From Weissella confusa (lineage in GTDB: Bacteria > Bacillota > Bacilli > Lactobacillales > Lactobacillaceae), in the NCBI GenBank assembly GCA_016466735.1, contig JAAOED010000004.1, forward strand, positions 1 through 64,000: a stretch of DNA of 64,000 nt, in the 5' to 3' direction. The position numbers and the translations under genes are program-made. Every line of letters begins with the position of its first letter. Positions within the stretch are counted from its first letter, which is position 1. Under the pieces are notes generated by a model. That model made no database searches. It worked only from the letters and a program-made list of their open reading frames with translations, and was not told the DNA's origin. Below, piece after piece: positions 26,897 to 35,675 of this stretch.

Positions 26897-27814
26897 TTAC
26901 ATGGCTCCCTTCTTAGCAATAGCACGGATAACTGAGTTGAAGACCAATGACATCAACAATAGAATCAATGCCAAACTCCACAAAGCGTTGTTTTCAAGTG
27001 ATCCCATAACCGTGTTTCCGATACCTTGCGTCAAAACAGACGTCAATGTTGCGGCTGGTGATGTCAAGTTTTGTGGCATCAAGGCGGCGTTACCAACAAC
27101 CATTTGTACGGCCAAGGCTTCACCGAAGGCACGTGCCATTCCGAAGACAACGGCTGTCAAAATACCTGGCGTCGCAGCACGCAAGATAACCTTATAAATC
27201 ATTTGCCAACGCGTCGCACCCAAAGCCAATGATGACTCGCGGTAGTGACGTGGCACTGACTTCAAGGTATCAACCGTCATTGATGTTACCGTTGGCAAAA
27301 TCATGACAAACAGCACCATTGCACCGGCTAGGATTCCAAATCCTGACCCACCAAATAGGTGACGCATCACTGGTACAATCACTGACAATCCAATAAATCC
27401 GTAAACAACAGATGGGATACCAACCAACAATTCGGTAACTGGTCCCAAAATCTTAGCCCCACGCTTGGGTGAGATTTCAGTCATAAAGACTGCCGTTCCA
27501 ATGGCAAACGGCGTTGCAATCAAAGCTGAAATCAACGTTACCAAGAATGACCCAACAATCATTGGGGCCGCTCCAACGTATGGGTGCCCATTAGCATCTG
27601 TTTGACCTGGCGCCCACTTGGTACCAGTCAAGAAATCCCAAATATTTACTTTATTAGCGAAGAACGTTGCCAAACCCTTTGAAGCAACGAACCAGAAAAT
27701 TGATAGCACAACAACGACAATCAGCAACAAAGCGCCGAGTGACAAGTAACGGCCAAAGCGGTCCTTACGTGTTGCTGCTGATTGCTTTAATAGTGATTCA
27801 CGGATGTCATCCAT
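26897..27814 (-). CDS. pstC: Phosphate ABC transporter permease PstC
   Basis: The 305-residue membrane protein has six helices, IGTAVFMTEISPKRG, GIPSVVYGFIGL and the EAA loop SSLALGATRWQMIYKVILRAA, all characteristic of PstC. Its N terminus (about 1-22) is cytoplasmic and charged. It follows pstS by 13 bases. Confidence 0.95.
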   Translation of the reverse strand: MDDIRESLLKQSAATRKDRFGRYLSLGALLLIVVVVLSIFWFVASKGLATFFANKVNIWDFLTGTKWAPGQTDANGHPYVGAAPMIVGSFLVTLISALIATPFAIGTAVFMTEISPKRGAKILGPVTELLVGIPSVVYGFIGLSVIVPVMRHLFGGSGFGILAGAMVLFVMILPTVTSMTVDTLKSVPRHYRESSLALGATRWQMIYKVILRAATPGILTAVVFGMARAFGEALAVQMVVGNAALMPQNLTSPAATLTSVLTQGIGNTVMGSLENNALWSLALILLLMSLVFNSVIRAIAKKGAM

Positions 27815-27827
27815 GTTCCCACACTCC

Positions 27828-28700
27828 TTAATTTACAGCTGTAATCTTTCCGTCCATTGAACGAGAAATCTTCATATCGTGAATTGAAATGTATCCCAAT
27901 TGGGGAACCAACGTCTTTTGGATGTGCTCAGAATTAATGTAATTCAAGAATGATTGCACTTCCTTATTTGGCTTACCCTTCGTGTAGATGTGTTCGTATG
28001 ACCAAATTGGCCACTTACCAGTCTTTACTGTCGTATCGTTGGCAGCAACACCATCCAACGTTGGAACTGAAATTGTGTCGTCCAAGTAAGCAAAGGCTGC
28101 ATATGAAACAGCCCCAGGTGTCGTTGAAACGATCGAACGCACCATACCTGAAGAATCTTGCTCTTGGGCATCGGCTGATTCAGCACCCTTCAAGCCCCAC
28201 TTTTCAAATGTGGCACGCGTTCCAGAACCTGCAACACGGTTAACCAGAACGATTGGCAAGTCAGCACCGCCAACTTGCTTCCAATTCGTGACCTTCTTTG
28301 TGAAGATGTCGATCAATTGATTTTGTGTCAAATTTGTAATGTTTGCTTCTTTATTAATCATTGGGGCGATACCAACAACGGCAACCTTGTGGTCAACCAA
28401 CTTGTCAGCATCGATACCATTCTTCTCTTCCGCAAACATGTCAGAGTTTCCAAGGTCAACGGCTCCTTGTTGAACTTGTGCCAATCCGGTACCAGTTCCA
28501 CCACCTTGCACGTTAACGAAAACTCCCATGTTTTTGCCGGCGTAATCTTCCCCGGCGGCTTCAACAAGTGGTTGCAATGCGGTTGATCCAACAGCCGTGA
28601 TATTCACGCCACTGTTTGTTTCGCGCGATGCGTATCCCCAAGTCAATAGGCCTCCCGCAACCAATACGATTGCGGCACTTATCAACCAACTGCGCTTCAT
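27828..28700 (-). CDS. pstS: Phosphate-binding protein PstS
   Basis: The 290-residue protein is a PstS-type binding protein with the anion-loop motifs ITAVGSTALQPL, GGGTGTGLAQV, LGNSD and RVAGSGTR. Its N-terminal hydrophobic segment (about 5-22) is followed by TWGYASRE with no cysteine, so the lipobox found in most Gram-positive PstS proteins is absent; the segment probably stays as a membrane anchor (inference). It is the first gene of the pst operon; the preceding 100 bases hold the likely control site. Confidence 0.93.
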   Translation of the reverse strand: MKRSWLISAAIVLVAGGLLTWGYASRETNSGVNITAVGSTALQPLVEAAGEDYAGKNMGVFVNVQGGGTGTGLAQVQQGAVDLGNSDMFAEEKNGIDADKLVDHKVAVVGIAPMINKEANITNLTQNQLIDIFTKKVTNWKQVGGADLPIVLVNRVAGSGTRATFEKWGLKGAESADAQEQDSSGMVRSIVSTTPGAVSYAAFAYLDDTISVPTLDGVAANDTTVKTGKWPIWSYEHIYTKGKPNKEVQSFLNYINSEHIQKTLVPQLGYISIHDMKISRSMDGKITAVN

Positions 28701-28746
28701 AACGAACGCCTCCTAATATCTTCTGCTACTAGAATTATTATCCCTA

Positions 28747-28797
28747 ATCTATGTAAATGTCGTACCACAGTTTTGTAAAGGTTTCCTTTACATAGAT
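28747..28797. promoter_or_regulatory. Nested inverted repeats upstream of pstS
   Basis: An outer repeat ATCTATGTAAA (28747-28757) / TTTACATAGAT (28787-28797) encloses a perfect inner palindrome TGTAAAGG (28774-28781) / CCTTTACA (28785-28792), so TTTACA-type boxes occur three times. This fits a Pho-type regulator site upstream of a promoter with a poor -35 box. The cognate regulator is not in the window. Confidence 0.6.
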
Positions 28798-28836
28798 ATA
28801 TACCCAATTCTACGCTTCGAATACTTATTCTACTAC

Positions 28837-30039
28837 TTATAAGCTTTTCCAAATAGTCGTGTATTTTTGGCGCCGGCATACAATCTCATTCGTATTTGTC
28901 TTAACGGTCATTGTACGCGTCGGCCGTACTCGCATTTTACCAGCTGCCACCTCAAAATCTAAGCGTTGACCCTCCACGCCGACCAACGAAAAACACCATT
29001 GCCCTAGAATGGGTTTAGCAGGTATGCCTTGCAAGACAAAATGGTCATTAGTTAGGTAGCCACCAGACAACCATTTCAGCAAACCACTAATGCGATGTGG
29101 TCCATCCCCATCAGGAACAGATTGATAAAAATCGCCTGTCATATCTGTTGGTGTCTCGTGCAACAGTTGTACGAAAGCATCCTCAGACAAGGTTTGCCGA
29201 CAACGATATAACGTCCATCGGGCATTTCTCAGCCACCCAAATTCTTTCGTCGCATTAAGTTGCAATTGTGCCCAAAATTCACGCCACCGCACCTGATTTC
29301 GACTTGCTAACACATCAAAACGACACCGTGGCCCCTCCCAAAAAAATTGGACGACCGTTAATGGACGTCCATTGATGGGTTTATGTGTAATCATCCCATG
29401 TTCAGTAGTTGCGTGCATCAACCCATTCGTCTCGATGTAATCAATATCAGTTGCCGGCACACGTAATTGCATCGTGGTTGTTCCTGTGATGGTTAATCGG
29501 CGGGCGATCGGGCGCCCAGTCTCAAATTCACGTAAGACACACATGCTGACTGATAACCAATCACCATTAGTTAATTGATGTTCATAGCTCGTCAAGTGAC
29601 ACCCCCACCGCATATCTTCAACCGCCAGCCAAATTTCACCTGGCGCCGGCTTAATTAAGAGGTGCTCTTGATTGACCAGCAATTCCCATCCGCACGCCAA
29701 ATCAGGCCCGTCTGCAACGGAAATTGCATTACCTGTCCGTCGCGTCCAAACCGCATCTTCTAGCAAATCCTTTTGTGACTGGCCAGCGATTGCCACGGGT
29801 AGGTTCAGTCGCACCATCCAGGCATGTGGCCACACTTCAGTGACAAGCCGCCAAATGACGCGATTCTGTTCTTTCAGGCCTTCATTGACGATAATGACTT
29901 GTTCAATCTCCGCTTCATGGCACAACCATTCAGTCACTGCTAGATAGGTAGCCTGTAACGATTGCGTTTGCCATGAAAATACCTTTCGGCGGCCGGCTTT
30001 AATTTCAGTTGGTGTCATTTTAAAGCGAATCGTTTTCAT
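28837..30039 (-). CDS. Unrecognised 400-residue protein coupled to a GntR regulator
   Basis: I do not recognise this protein. It is soluble, Trp- and Arg-rich (many W residues in beta-like segments such as GCHLTSYEHQL and FFWEGPRCRF), without signal peptide, membrane helix or an obvious nucleotide-binding motif. It looks like a first alpha/beta region (about 1-110) followed by a mostly beta region. Its ATG overlaps the stop of the GntR gene (ATGA), with AGAGGTGG upstream, so the two are translationally coupled and probably act together. A sugar- or nucleoside-related role is suggested only by the neighbouring nucleoside hydrolase and oxidoreductase. Confidence 0.7.
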   Translation of the reverse strand: MKTIRFKMTPTEIKAGRRKVFSWQTQSLQATYLAVTEWLCHEAEIEQVIIVNEGLKEQNRVIWRLVTEVWPHAWMVRLNLPVAIAGQSQKDLLEDAVWTRRTGNAISVADGPDLACGWELLVNQEHLLIKPAPGEIWLAVEDMRWGCHLTSYEHQLTNGDWLSVSMCVLREFETGRPIARRLTITGTTTMQLRVPATDIDYIETNGLMHATTEHGMITHKPINGRPLTVVQFFWEGPRCRFDVLASRNQVRWREFWAQLQLNATKEFGWLRNARWTLYRCRQTLSEDAFVQLLHETPTDMTGDFYQSVPDGDGPHRISGLLKWLSGGYLTNDHFVLQGIPAKPILGQWCFSLVGVEGQRLDFEVAAGKMRVRPTRTMTVKTNTNEIVCRRQKYTTIWKSL

Positions 30040-30746
30040 GATTGTGCCACCTCTACGAAACGGCATCGCTCACCAACAAAAATTGTTTTCTGAATTTGCA
30101 TAACAGCCGAGTGACGATCAAACATAACCGCTTGCTGGATAAACACTGCTGAACCAGGTGCGATTTTCAATATCTCAGCCTGTGCAGCTGTTGCGACCCC
30201 TAAGACAATATGTCGCACCGCATGACTCGTTTGAATCCCGAAACGACGGTAAAAGCGTTCAATCGTCGCCGCGTTCATTAAGTCATTCAACTTTGGTGCA
30301 TATTCCGGCATCACAAAATGTTCTTCTAAGGCCATTGGCTGACCATTCAGCAACTTTAAAACACCAACGTGAATCGTTGGTAGGCGTGCTCGTTCTAGCT
30401 TTAACACTGTAATGATATCAAGCGGCATTTCACCCTCATCAATTACACATAGCTCGGCCGTCAACGACACATTGTTTGCAATTTGCCATTCCGATAATTG
30501 CATCAATTTGCTAACTGGTACCGCGTAAACGGGTTGTTCAGCAACCTGTGCCACTCGCCCTTTTCGCCGGGTAATCAGACCGTCCATTTCCAATAACCGC
30601 AACGCGCGCCGAATCGTTTCCCGCCCACATTCATAGTGAGTCCCCAAATCTGATTCACTCGGCAATGGCATCCCACTTTGATACGTCCCATTTCGTATCT
30701 GCATTTGTAACTCTTTATAAATCTCTTCGAACACATACTTTCCCAT
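30036..30746 (-). CDS. GntR family regulator, HutC/UTRA type
   Basis: The 236-residue protein has the N-terminal winged helix of GntR proteins (PLPSESDLGTHYECGRETIRRALRLLEMDGLITRRKGRV, about 27-66) and a UTRA ligand domain (about 85-235) with RLPTIHVGVLKLLNGQPMALEEHFV-like segments. Such proteins repress catabolic genes and respond to a small ligand, often a phosphorylated sugar. Its leader forms a strong hairpin covering the ribosome site (30755-30790), hinting at control of its own expression or at a terminator of the upstream operon. Confidence 0.9.
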   Translation of the reverse strand: MGKYVFEEIYKELQMQIRNGTYQSGMPLPSESDLGTHYECGRETIRRALRLLEMDGLITRRKGRVAQVAEQPVYAVPVSKLMQLSEWQIANNVSLTAELCVIDEGEMPLDIITVLKLERARLPTIHVGVLKLLNGQPMALEEHFVMPEYAPKLNDLMNAATIERFYRRFGIQTSHAVRHIVLGVATAAQAEILKIAPGSAVFIQQAVMFDRHSAVMQIQKTIFVGERCRFVEVAQS

Positions 30747-30749
30747 AGT

Positions 30750-30790
30750 AAAAAGCCCCCCACACCGCAGATTATACGGTAATGGGGGAC
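30750..30790 (-). terminator. Terminator-like hairpin in the gntR leader
   Basis: CCCCCA...CCG/CGG...TGGGGG hairpin followed on the minus strand by TTTTT, nine bases before the gntR start codon. Its 3' arm contains the G-rich ribosome site and its loop contains TATAAT (30771-30776). It can end the upstream nucleoside hydrolase transcript, and in a gntR transcript would hide the ribosome site. Confidence 0.7.
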
Positions 30791-30837
30791 TATGTTCTAG
30801 ACAAGGCGTTAACTGTTAACACCCGTTCTATGATTGA

Positions 30838-31758
30838 TTAATACTTAGCCAAAGAGTCTAAAATCAATGCCACAAACTTATCGTTATCAAGGGTTGTCAT
30901 CAACTCAGCATTGGCTGGCTTACCTGTCATGTTATGTTGGTCAACTACCAAACGGCCACGCGTCAATTGACCTTGTGTTTCCACATCAACATAGTACGCC
31001 TTACCAGCAAACATTGATGGGTCAATCAAGTATGCAATCACTTCAGGGTCATTCAAAACCACCGGCACATCTGGGTTACTAAAGTCACCGTAGTTTTCCA
31101 TCAAATCAGCCGCAGCTTGGGCCACTGGGTTTTCAATTGCGCGCATCTTCGCAACTGTCTCAGATGAAATCACACCTTGCTCAGTCAAATCACGCGTAAT
31201 CATCACCACTGGCACACCACTGTTCAAAATAATCTTAGCCGCGTCTGGATCGATTGAGAAGTTATATTCAACGCCTGGGTAACGGTTGCCCGTGTTAATT
31301 GCCCCACCCATCAACACAATCTTTTCAATCTTGCTGTGCAATTCTGGGTGTGCTGCCAACAACAAGGCCACGTTTGTCACCGGACCACTGATACCAATAA
31401 CCATTGGCTCGTTGGCTTCACGCAACGTCTTCGCCATCAAGTCGATACCGGCTAGTTCTGAAGGCTCGAAGCCAGGCTCTGGGAATTCAGTCCCGTCCAA
31501 GCCTGTAAACTCACGCCAGTTGTCAGCAAGACCGAATGGCTCAATCAATGGCTTAGCTGCACCGTGGGCTACCGGAATATCCGTGCGTCCCAAAAGCGTC
31601 AACGCCTTCATGGCATTCTTTTGTACGTTTTCAACCGTTTGGTAAGCGACTGTTGTTGAAACCGCCTTGATTTCCACCTTGTCCGTGTTCGCCAACGCCA
31701 ACATCAAACCGAAGAAATCTTCATGACCTGGGTCACAGTCCAAAATCATCTTAATCAT
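30838..31758 (-). CDS. Nucleoside hydrolase (IunH/Rih family)
   Basis: The 306-residue protein belongs to the inosine-uridine nucleoside hydrolase family: N-terminal DCDPGHEDFFGLMLAL, NVALLLAAHPE, KIVLMGGAINTGN and EYNFSIDPDAA. It should split ribonucleosides into base and ribose. The usual calcium motif DPGxDD reads DPGHED here, an unusual Glu in the first of the two Asp positions. GAGG lies nine bases before the start. It follows the oxidoreductase gene by 15 bases, forming an operon behind a cre-covered promoter. Confidence 0.9.
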   Translation of the reverse strand: MIKMILDCDPGHEDFFGLMLALANTDKVEIKAVSTTVAYQTVENVQKNAMKALTLLGRTDIPVAHGAAKPLIEPFGLADNWREFTGLDGTEFPEPGFEPSELAGIDLMAKTLREANEPMVIGISGPVTNVALLLAAHPELHSKIEKIVLMGGAINTGNRYPGVEYNFSIDPDAAKIILNSGVPVVMITRDLTEQGVISSETVAKMRAIENPVAQAAADLMENYGDFSNPDVPVVLNDPEVIAYLIDPSMFAGKAYYVDVETQGQLTRGRLVVDQHNMTGKPANAELMTTLDNDKFVALILDSLAKY

Positions 31759-31773
31759 TATGTCGTCCTCGTT

Positions 31774-32826
31774 TTAGGCAAAGTGTTGGATGTGTGGACC
31801 TTGCTCCTTGAAGCCAGCGTCCAAGATTTCCAATTGCGTCAAAATTTGTTCGTCAGTAACTTCCTTCTCAGCACCATGCAAAATCACATCCACACAGTTT
31901 TGGTACATCAAACCGTAGTTACCACGTGGCGTCTCCATCTTGTGCTCAACCGGATCACCGTAAGCGTTGATGTACTTAATCACGCCGTAGTTATCTGGGT
32001 TGTCAGCCCCGAAGTTAGGTTCTGATGGTGAGATGCCAGCCAAGATGTCGTTTTCTTGTGCATCCATACCGTACTTAATGAATGAACCATTCGTACCGTG
32101 CAAGATGTACTTAGGATATTGGTCAGCAACCAAGAAACTCGTCTTCAACTTAGCACGCAACTTGCCGTAGTACATGTTAACTTCAAAGTTATCATCAACA
32201 CCTTCAGGGTTCGTTACTGACTTGATGTCGTACGCAACCGCTTCTGGCTTACCCCACAACTTGATGATTTGGTCCAATGGGTGGACACCGTATCCGTAGA
32301 AGGCACCATCAATTTGCGTACCTGGGTTTGAAGCAGCACCTGGACGGAAGTAGTCGAAGTGTGACTCAAATTCAATCGGCTCACCAATGAAGCCGTGGTC
32401 CAAGATGTATTGCAATTCCATAAACTCACCATCGAAACGGCGGTTTTGGAATGGCGTAATCAACAATCCCTTTTCGTTGGCCAATGCAATCAGTTCCTTA
32501 CCCTCGGCAACTGATGTCACGAATGGCTTTTCAACCATCACGTTCTTACCGGCTTCCAACAAACGCTTTGCCAATTCAAAGTGTGAAGGTGCTGGCGTAA
32601 TAACAGAAACAAATTGGACTTCTGAATCATTAACCACTTGATCCAAATCATCCGTAAAGACAATTCCACGTGCTTCCAAAGCAGCTTGATCTTCAGGTCG
32701 CTTGTTCAAAGACGGCGTGTAAATCGTCTTAATTTGAACGTTTTCATTTTCCAACAAATAAGGCAAGTGGTAACGGTTTGCACTGTTACCGAAGCCAACC
32801 AAGGCCATAACCAACTTTTCTGACAT
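31774..32826 (-). CDS. Gfo/Idh/MocA family oxidoreductase
   Basis: The 350-residue protein has an N-terminal Rossmann fold (VMALVGFGNSANRYHLPYL), the catalytic-type EKP motif (VMVEKPFVTSVAEGKEL) and GAFYGYGVHPLDQIIKLWG with the family's His and Lys region. It should oxidise a sugar or polyol derivative with NAD(P). The start at 32826 has AGGAG seven bases upstream; the longer frame would begin within the promoter leader. Together with the nucleoside hydrolase it forms a catabolite-controlled unit. Confidence 0.92.
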   Translation of the reverse strand: MSEKLVMALVGFGNSANRYHLPYLLENENVQIKTIYTPSLNKRPEDQAALEARGIVFTDDLDQVVNDSEVQFVSVITPAPSHFELAKRLLEAGKNVMVEKPFVTSVAEGKELIALANEKGLLITPFQNRRFDGEFMELQYILDHGFIGEPIEFESHFDYFRPGAASNPGTQIDGAFYGYGVHPLDQIIKLWGKPEAVAYDIKSVTNPEGVDDNFEVNMYYGKLRAKLKTSFLVADQYPKYILHGTNGSFIKYGMDAQENDILAGISPSEPNFGADNPDNYGVIKYINAYGDPVEHKMETPRGNYGLMYQNCVDVILHGAEKEVTDEQILTQLEILDAGFKEQGPHIQHFA

Positions 32827-32874
32827 ATCAATACTCCTAAAAGATACTTTATTGCTCATTTATTAACAAAGTTC

Positions 32875-32912
32875 ATTGTAAGCGGTTGCAGTTTTGCGTG
32901 CAAGCGATTTCA
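32875..32912 (-). promoter_or_regulatory. Promoter covered by two cre-like sites
   Basis: Minus-strand promoter TTGCAC (32898-32903), 17-bp spacer, TACAAT (32875-32880). Two sequences each matching the cre consensus at 13 of 14 positions overlap the -10 box (32877-32890) and the -35 box (32899-32912). CcpA should therefore repress the oxidoreductase/nucleoside hydrolase operon on good sugars. Confidence 0.8.
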
Positions 32913-32992
32913 CAGTTTGTTCAAAAAGAATTTTAGCTGATAGTGCCGAACTCCCATGCCTTGACGCAACGCGTCGACACACACAACCAACG

Positions 32993-33029
32993 AAAAAAGG
33001 GCAATAGCCTCACTGTGCCATTGCCCTTT
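32993..33029 (-). terminator. Terminator of the peptide-binding protein gene
   Basis: Stem AAAGGGCAATGGC/GCTATTGCCCTTT type (32996-33029) followed on the minus strand by six T. Confidence 0.87.
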
Positions 33030-33045
33030 GATGTTTTGTTACTAT

Positions 33046-34671
33046 TTACTTCTTGTATGCCCACTTCCAGTCATATTGTGCACCAACTGGGTTCGTGACA
33101 ACTTTCTTAACTGAAGGACGTGACAACGTTGCCAATGAACGGTAGTACAAAGGCACCACGCCGGCATCCTTTTCAATCGTTTGCTCAGCCGTCTTGTAAT
33201 CGTCGTAACGCTTGTTTTCATCAGTTACATCAGTCGTTGAGGCTGCCTTCACAGCGTTATCGTAATCTGCATTTGCCCAGCTTCCGTTGTTAAACGTTGA
33301 TTCTGATGTGAACAAATCCAAGAATGTTGAAGGCTCTGCGTAATCAGCTCCCCAAGCTGAGATAACCACGTCAAAGTTCTTGTCTTCTGACAATGCCAAA
33401 CGTTGCTTGAACGGTACCGTCTTGATTGAAACCTTCAAACCTGACAAGTTTTGTAGTTGTGATTGCAAGAATTGTGCTGTACGCTTTGCGCCGTCTGTGT
33501 CATCAGTCAAGACTTGCAAGTTCAACTTCTTCTTGCCTTCTTCCTTCAACCCTTCAGCAAACAACTTCTTTGCCTTAGCCTTGTCGTATGAGATAGCACC
33601 CTTTACTGCAGCTGACTTTGCAAAGTCCTTACCAGTATTTGGATCCTTCGCCAAGTTTTGTGGCGTCAACGTCGTTGCTGGCGTGGCTGTTCCTGTCAAA
33701 ATCTTTTCTGACATTGTCTTACGGTCGATGGCGTATGACAATGCTTGACGAATCTTAACATTCTTCAAGGCGGCAACCTTCTTCTCGTTCAACTCAAGAT
33801 AGAACGTTGTTGCTTGTGGGATAACCTTGTAAGCTTTATTCTTCTTTGAAGCCTTAACTTGATCAGGTGACAAGTTGGTGAAGTCTAGCTTACCAGCCTT
33901 ATACAAGTTGTAACCTGTGTTTTGATCCTTAATCGTTTGGATGCTTACCTTTGGTGTCTTAACAGCCTTAGCATCCCAGTAGTTGGTGTTCTTTACCAAT
34001 GAGTACTTGTTGTTTGAACCAGTCCAACCCTTTTGAACATATGGTCCAGATGCCAATGTGTACTTTGAAGCAGTTCCGTACTTGCTACCAACCTTCTCCA
34101 CAAACTTTTGGCTTTGTGGATAGAATGGCGCCATTGTCAAAATTGATTCAAGTTGTGGCATTGGCTTATCCAATGTAACTTCCAATGTTGTGTCATCAAC
34201 AGCCTTAACACCCAAATCATTCAAGTTCTTATCCTTACCAGATTGGATGTCGTCGGCACCCTTAATACCTGAGAATAGGTAAGCGTATTGTGATGCCGTC
34301 TTTGGATCATTCGTACGTTGCCAACCATAAACAAAGTCTTGTGCCGTGAGTGGTTCACCGTTAGCCCACTTCAAGTCTGGGCGCAACTTAAACGTATATG
34401 TCAAACCATCATCTGACTTTTGTACTGATTCAGCCAATGCCAATTCAGGCTTTGCATCTTGCCCATAGCGGTACAAACCTTCACCCGTAGCTTGCAAAGC
34501 GTCGAAGTCTACTGAAGCCGTCACCTTTGACGGATCCATCGTTCCCAAGTCCGATGTTTCTTGCCAGTTAATCGTCTTATATGTTGCGGCGTTTGCTGCC
34601 AACGGTGCAACTGCTGATCCCAAAATCACTGCGGTTGAGAGTAGCACCGATGTTTTTACCAATTTGTTCAT
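33046..34671 (-). CDS. Peptide ABC transporter substrate-binding protein (OppA family 5)
   Basis: The 541-residue protein is an SBP family 5 member, with VQKSDDGLTYTFKLRPDLKWANGEPLTAQDFVYGWQR near the N terminus and YKAGKLDF, IRQALSYAIDRK in the middle. The signal peptide (1-28) ends in AANA-A, a signal peptidase I site, and has no lipobox cysteine, unlike typical Gram-positive OppA lipoproteins. No permease or ATPase gene is adjacent, so it must serve a distant Opp system or act as a free peptide binder. The start at 34671 is chosen because the 59 extra residues upstream do not look like a signal peptide. Confidence 0.88.
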   Translation of the reverse strand: MNKLVKTSVLLSTAVILGSAVAPLAANAATYKTINWQETSDLGTMDPSKVTASVDFDALQATGEGLYRYGQDAKPELALAESVQKSDDGLTYTFKLRPDLKWANGEPLTAQDFVYGWQRTNDPKTASQYAYLFSGIKGADDIQSGKDKNLNDLGVKAVDDTTLEVTLDKPMPQLESILTMAPFYPQSQKFVEKVGSKYGTASKYTLASGPYVQKGWTGSNNKYSLVKNTNYWDAKAVKTPKVSIQTIKDQNTGYNLYKAGKLDFTNLSPDQVKASKKNKAYKVIPQATTFYLELNEKKVAALKNVKIRQALSYAIDRKTMSEKILTGTATPATTLTPQNLAKDPNTGKDFAKSAAVKGAISYDKAKAKKLFAEGLKEEGKKKLNLQVLTDDTDGAKRTAQFLQSQLQNLSGLKVSIKTVPFKQRLALSEDKNFDVVISAWGADYAEPSTFLDLFTSESTFNNGSWANADYDNAVKAASTTDVTDENKRYDDYKTAEQTIEKDAGVVPLYYRSLATLSRPSVKKVVTNPVGAQYDWKWAYKK

Positions 34672-34859
34672 ATCCCACATTCCCCTGTTTCTTGCACTTT
34701 TAGTATGTGGATTAATATAAACTAAGAAAAAAGAAGTGTCAATATCATTTTCCTCTAATGTTAAGAAACCTAACATCAAGAACACTGTAAAAGCCTGTGT
34801 TTGGGCGTTTTTAAAATTAGAAAGTTTTAATTTAAATTCCGATAACACGCGATAAAAAC

Positions 34860-34887
34860 AAAAAAGCGAGCAAACATGCTCGCTTTT
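34860..34887 (-). terminator. Terminator of the yutF-type gene
   Basis: Perfect stem AAAAGCGAGC/GCTCGCTTTT (34862-34887) followed on the minus strand by six T. Confidence 0.87.
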
Positions 34888-34895
34888 TAATCAAA

Positions 34896-35663
34896 TTAAA
34901 TTGTCCAATCATCCAATGAATCAACTTCATGGGTTGGTTGTTGTGCTTCTTGGGCAACTTGCTCCTTCGTAGAAACACCGGTATAAACTAGCAACGTATC
35001 AATCCCAGCATTCAAGCCGGCACGAATGTCCGTATTGTAGTTGTCACCAACCATCACAACTTGGTCAGCTGTCAATCCGGTTAGCTCCAAAGCACCATTC
35101 ATGATAATGGTTTCTGGCTTACCAACAACTACCGGATCCTTTTGTACAGCTGTACGCAAAGCTGCCACCAACGTACCAGCGCCTGGCAACATACCACGCT
35201 CGTTAGGCAAATTCGTGTCAACGTTCGTCGCAACAAATGCTGCGCCATCTTGAATGGCCAACGTTGCTTGCACCAACTTTTCATAGTTGATTTCACGGTC
35301 CAAACCAATTGCAACGGCATCAGCTGGGGCTTCGCTAACCAGCTCAAAGCCCTTAGCTTCCAGCGCCGTACGCAAACCGATTTCACCAATCATCAAAACG
35401 CGCTTGACATTTGGCAAAGTTGCCAAGTAGTCGGCTGTCGCCATGGCGCTTGTGTAGACTTGATCGGCTGTCGTTGGGATGTCGTGATTCTTCGTTAGAT
35501 TTTCAGCAACTTCGGCTGGTGTCTTCGTTGAATTATTCGTGACAAACAAATATTGCGAATCAGACGCAGCAAGGCGCTCGATGAAACGCTTACCAGCTGG
35601 GAACTGCTTGGTTCCTTGGTAAATAGTGCCATCTAAGTCAATAAAATATCCTGCGTAAGTCAT
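34896..35663 (-). CDS. HAD-superfamily hydrolase, NagD/YutF type
   Basis: The 255-residue protein has the HAD motifs FIDLDGTIYQG (Asp nucleophile), FVTNNSTKTP, the class IIA cap, GKPE and MVGDNYNTDIRAG. It matches the NagD-like TIGR01457 group; substrates are probably small phosphate esters or nucleotides. The start is the ATG at 35663 rather than the adjacent TTG, with AAGGGA upstream. It follows the yutD-like gene, the same pairing as yutD-yutF in Bacillus. Confidence 0.9.
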   Translation of the reverse strand: MTYAGYFIDLDGTIYQGTKQFPAGKRFIERLAASDSQYLFVTNNSTKTPAEVAENLTKNHDIPTTADQVYTSAMATADYLATLPNVKRVLMIGEIGLRTALEAKGFELVSEAPADAVAIGLDREINYEKLVQATLAIQDGAAFVATNVDTNLPNERGMLPGAGTLVAALRTAVQKDPVVVGKPETIIMNGALELTGLTADQVVMVGDNYNTDIRAGLNAGIDTLLVYTGVSTKEQVAQEAQQPTHEVDSLDDWTI

Positions 35664-35675
35664 CAATAAATTCCC

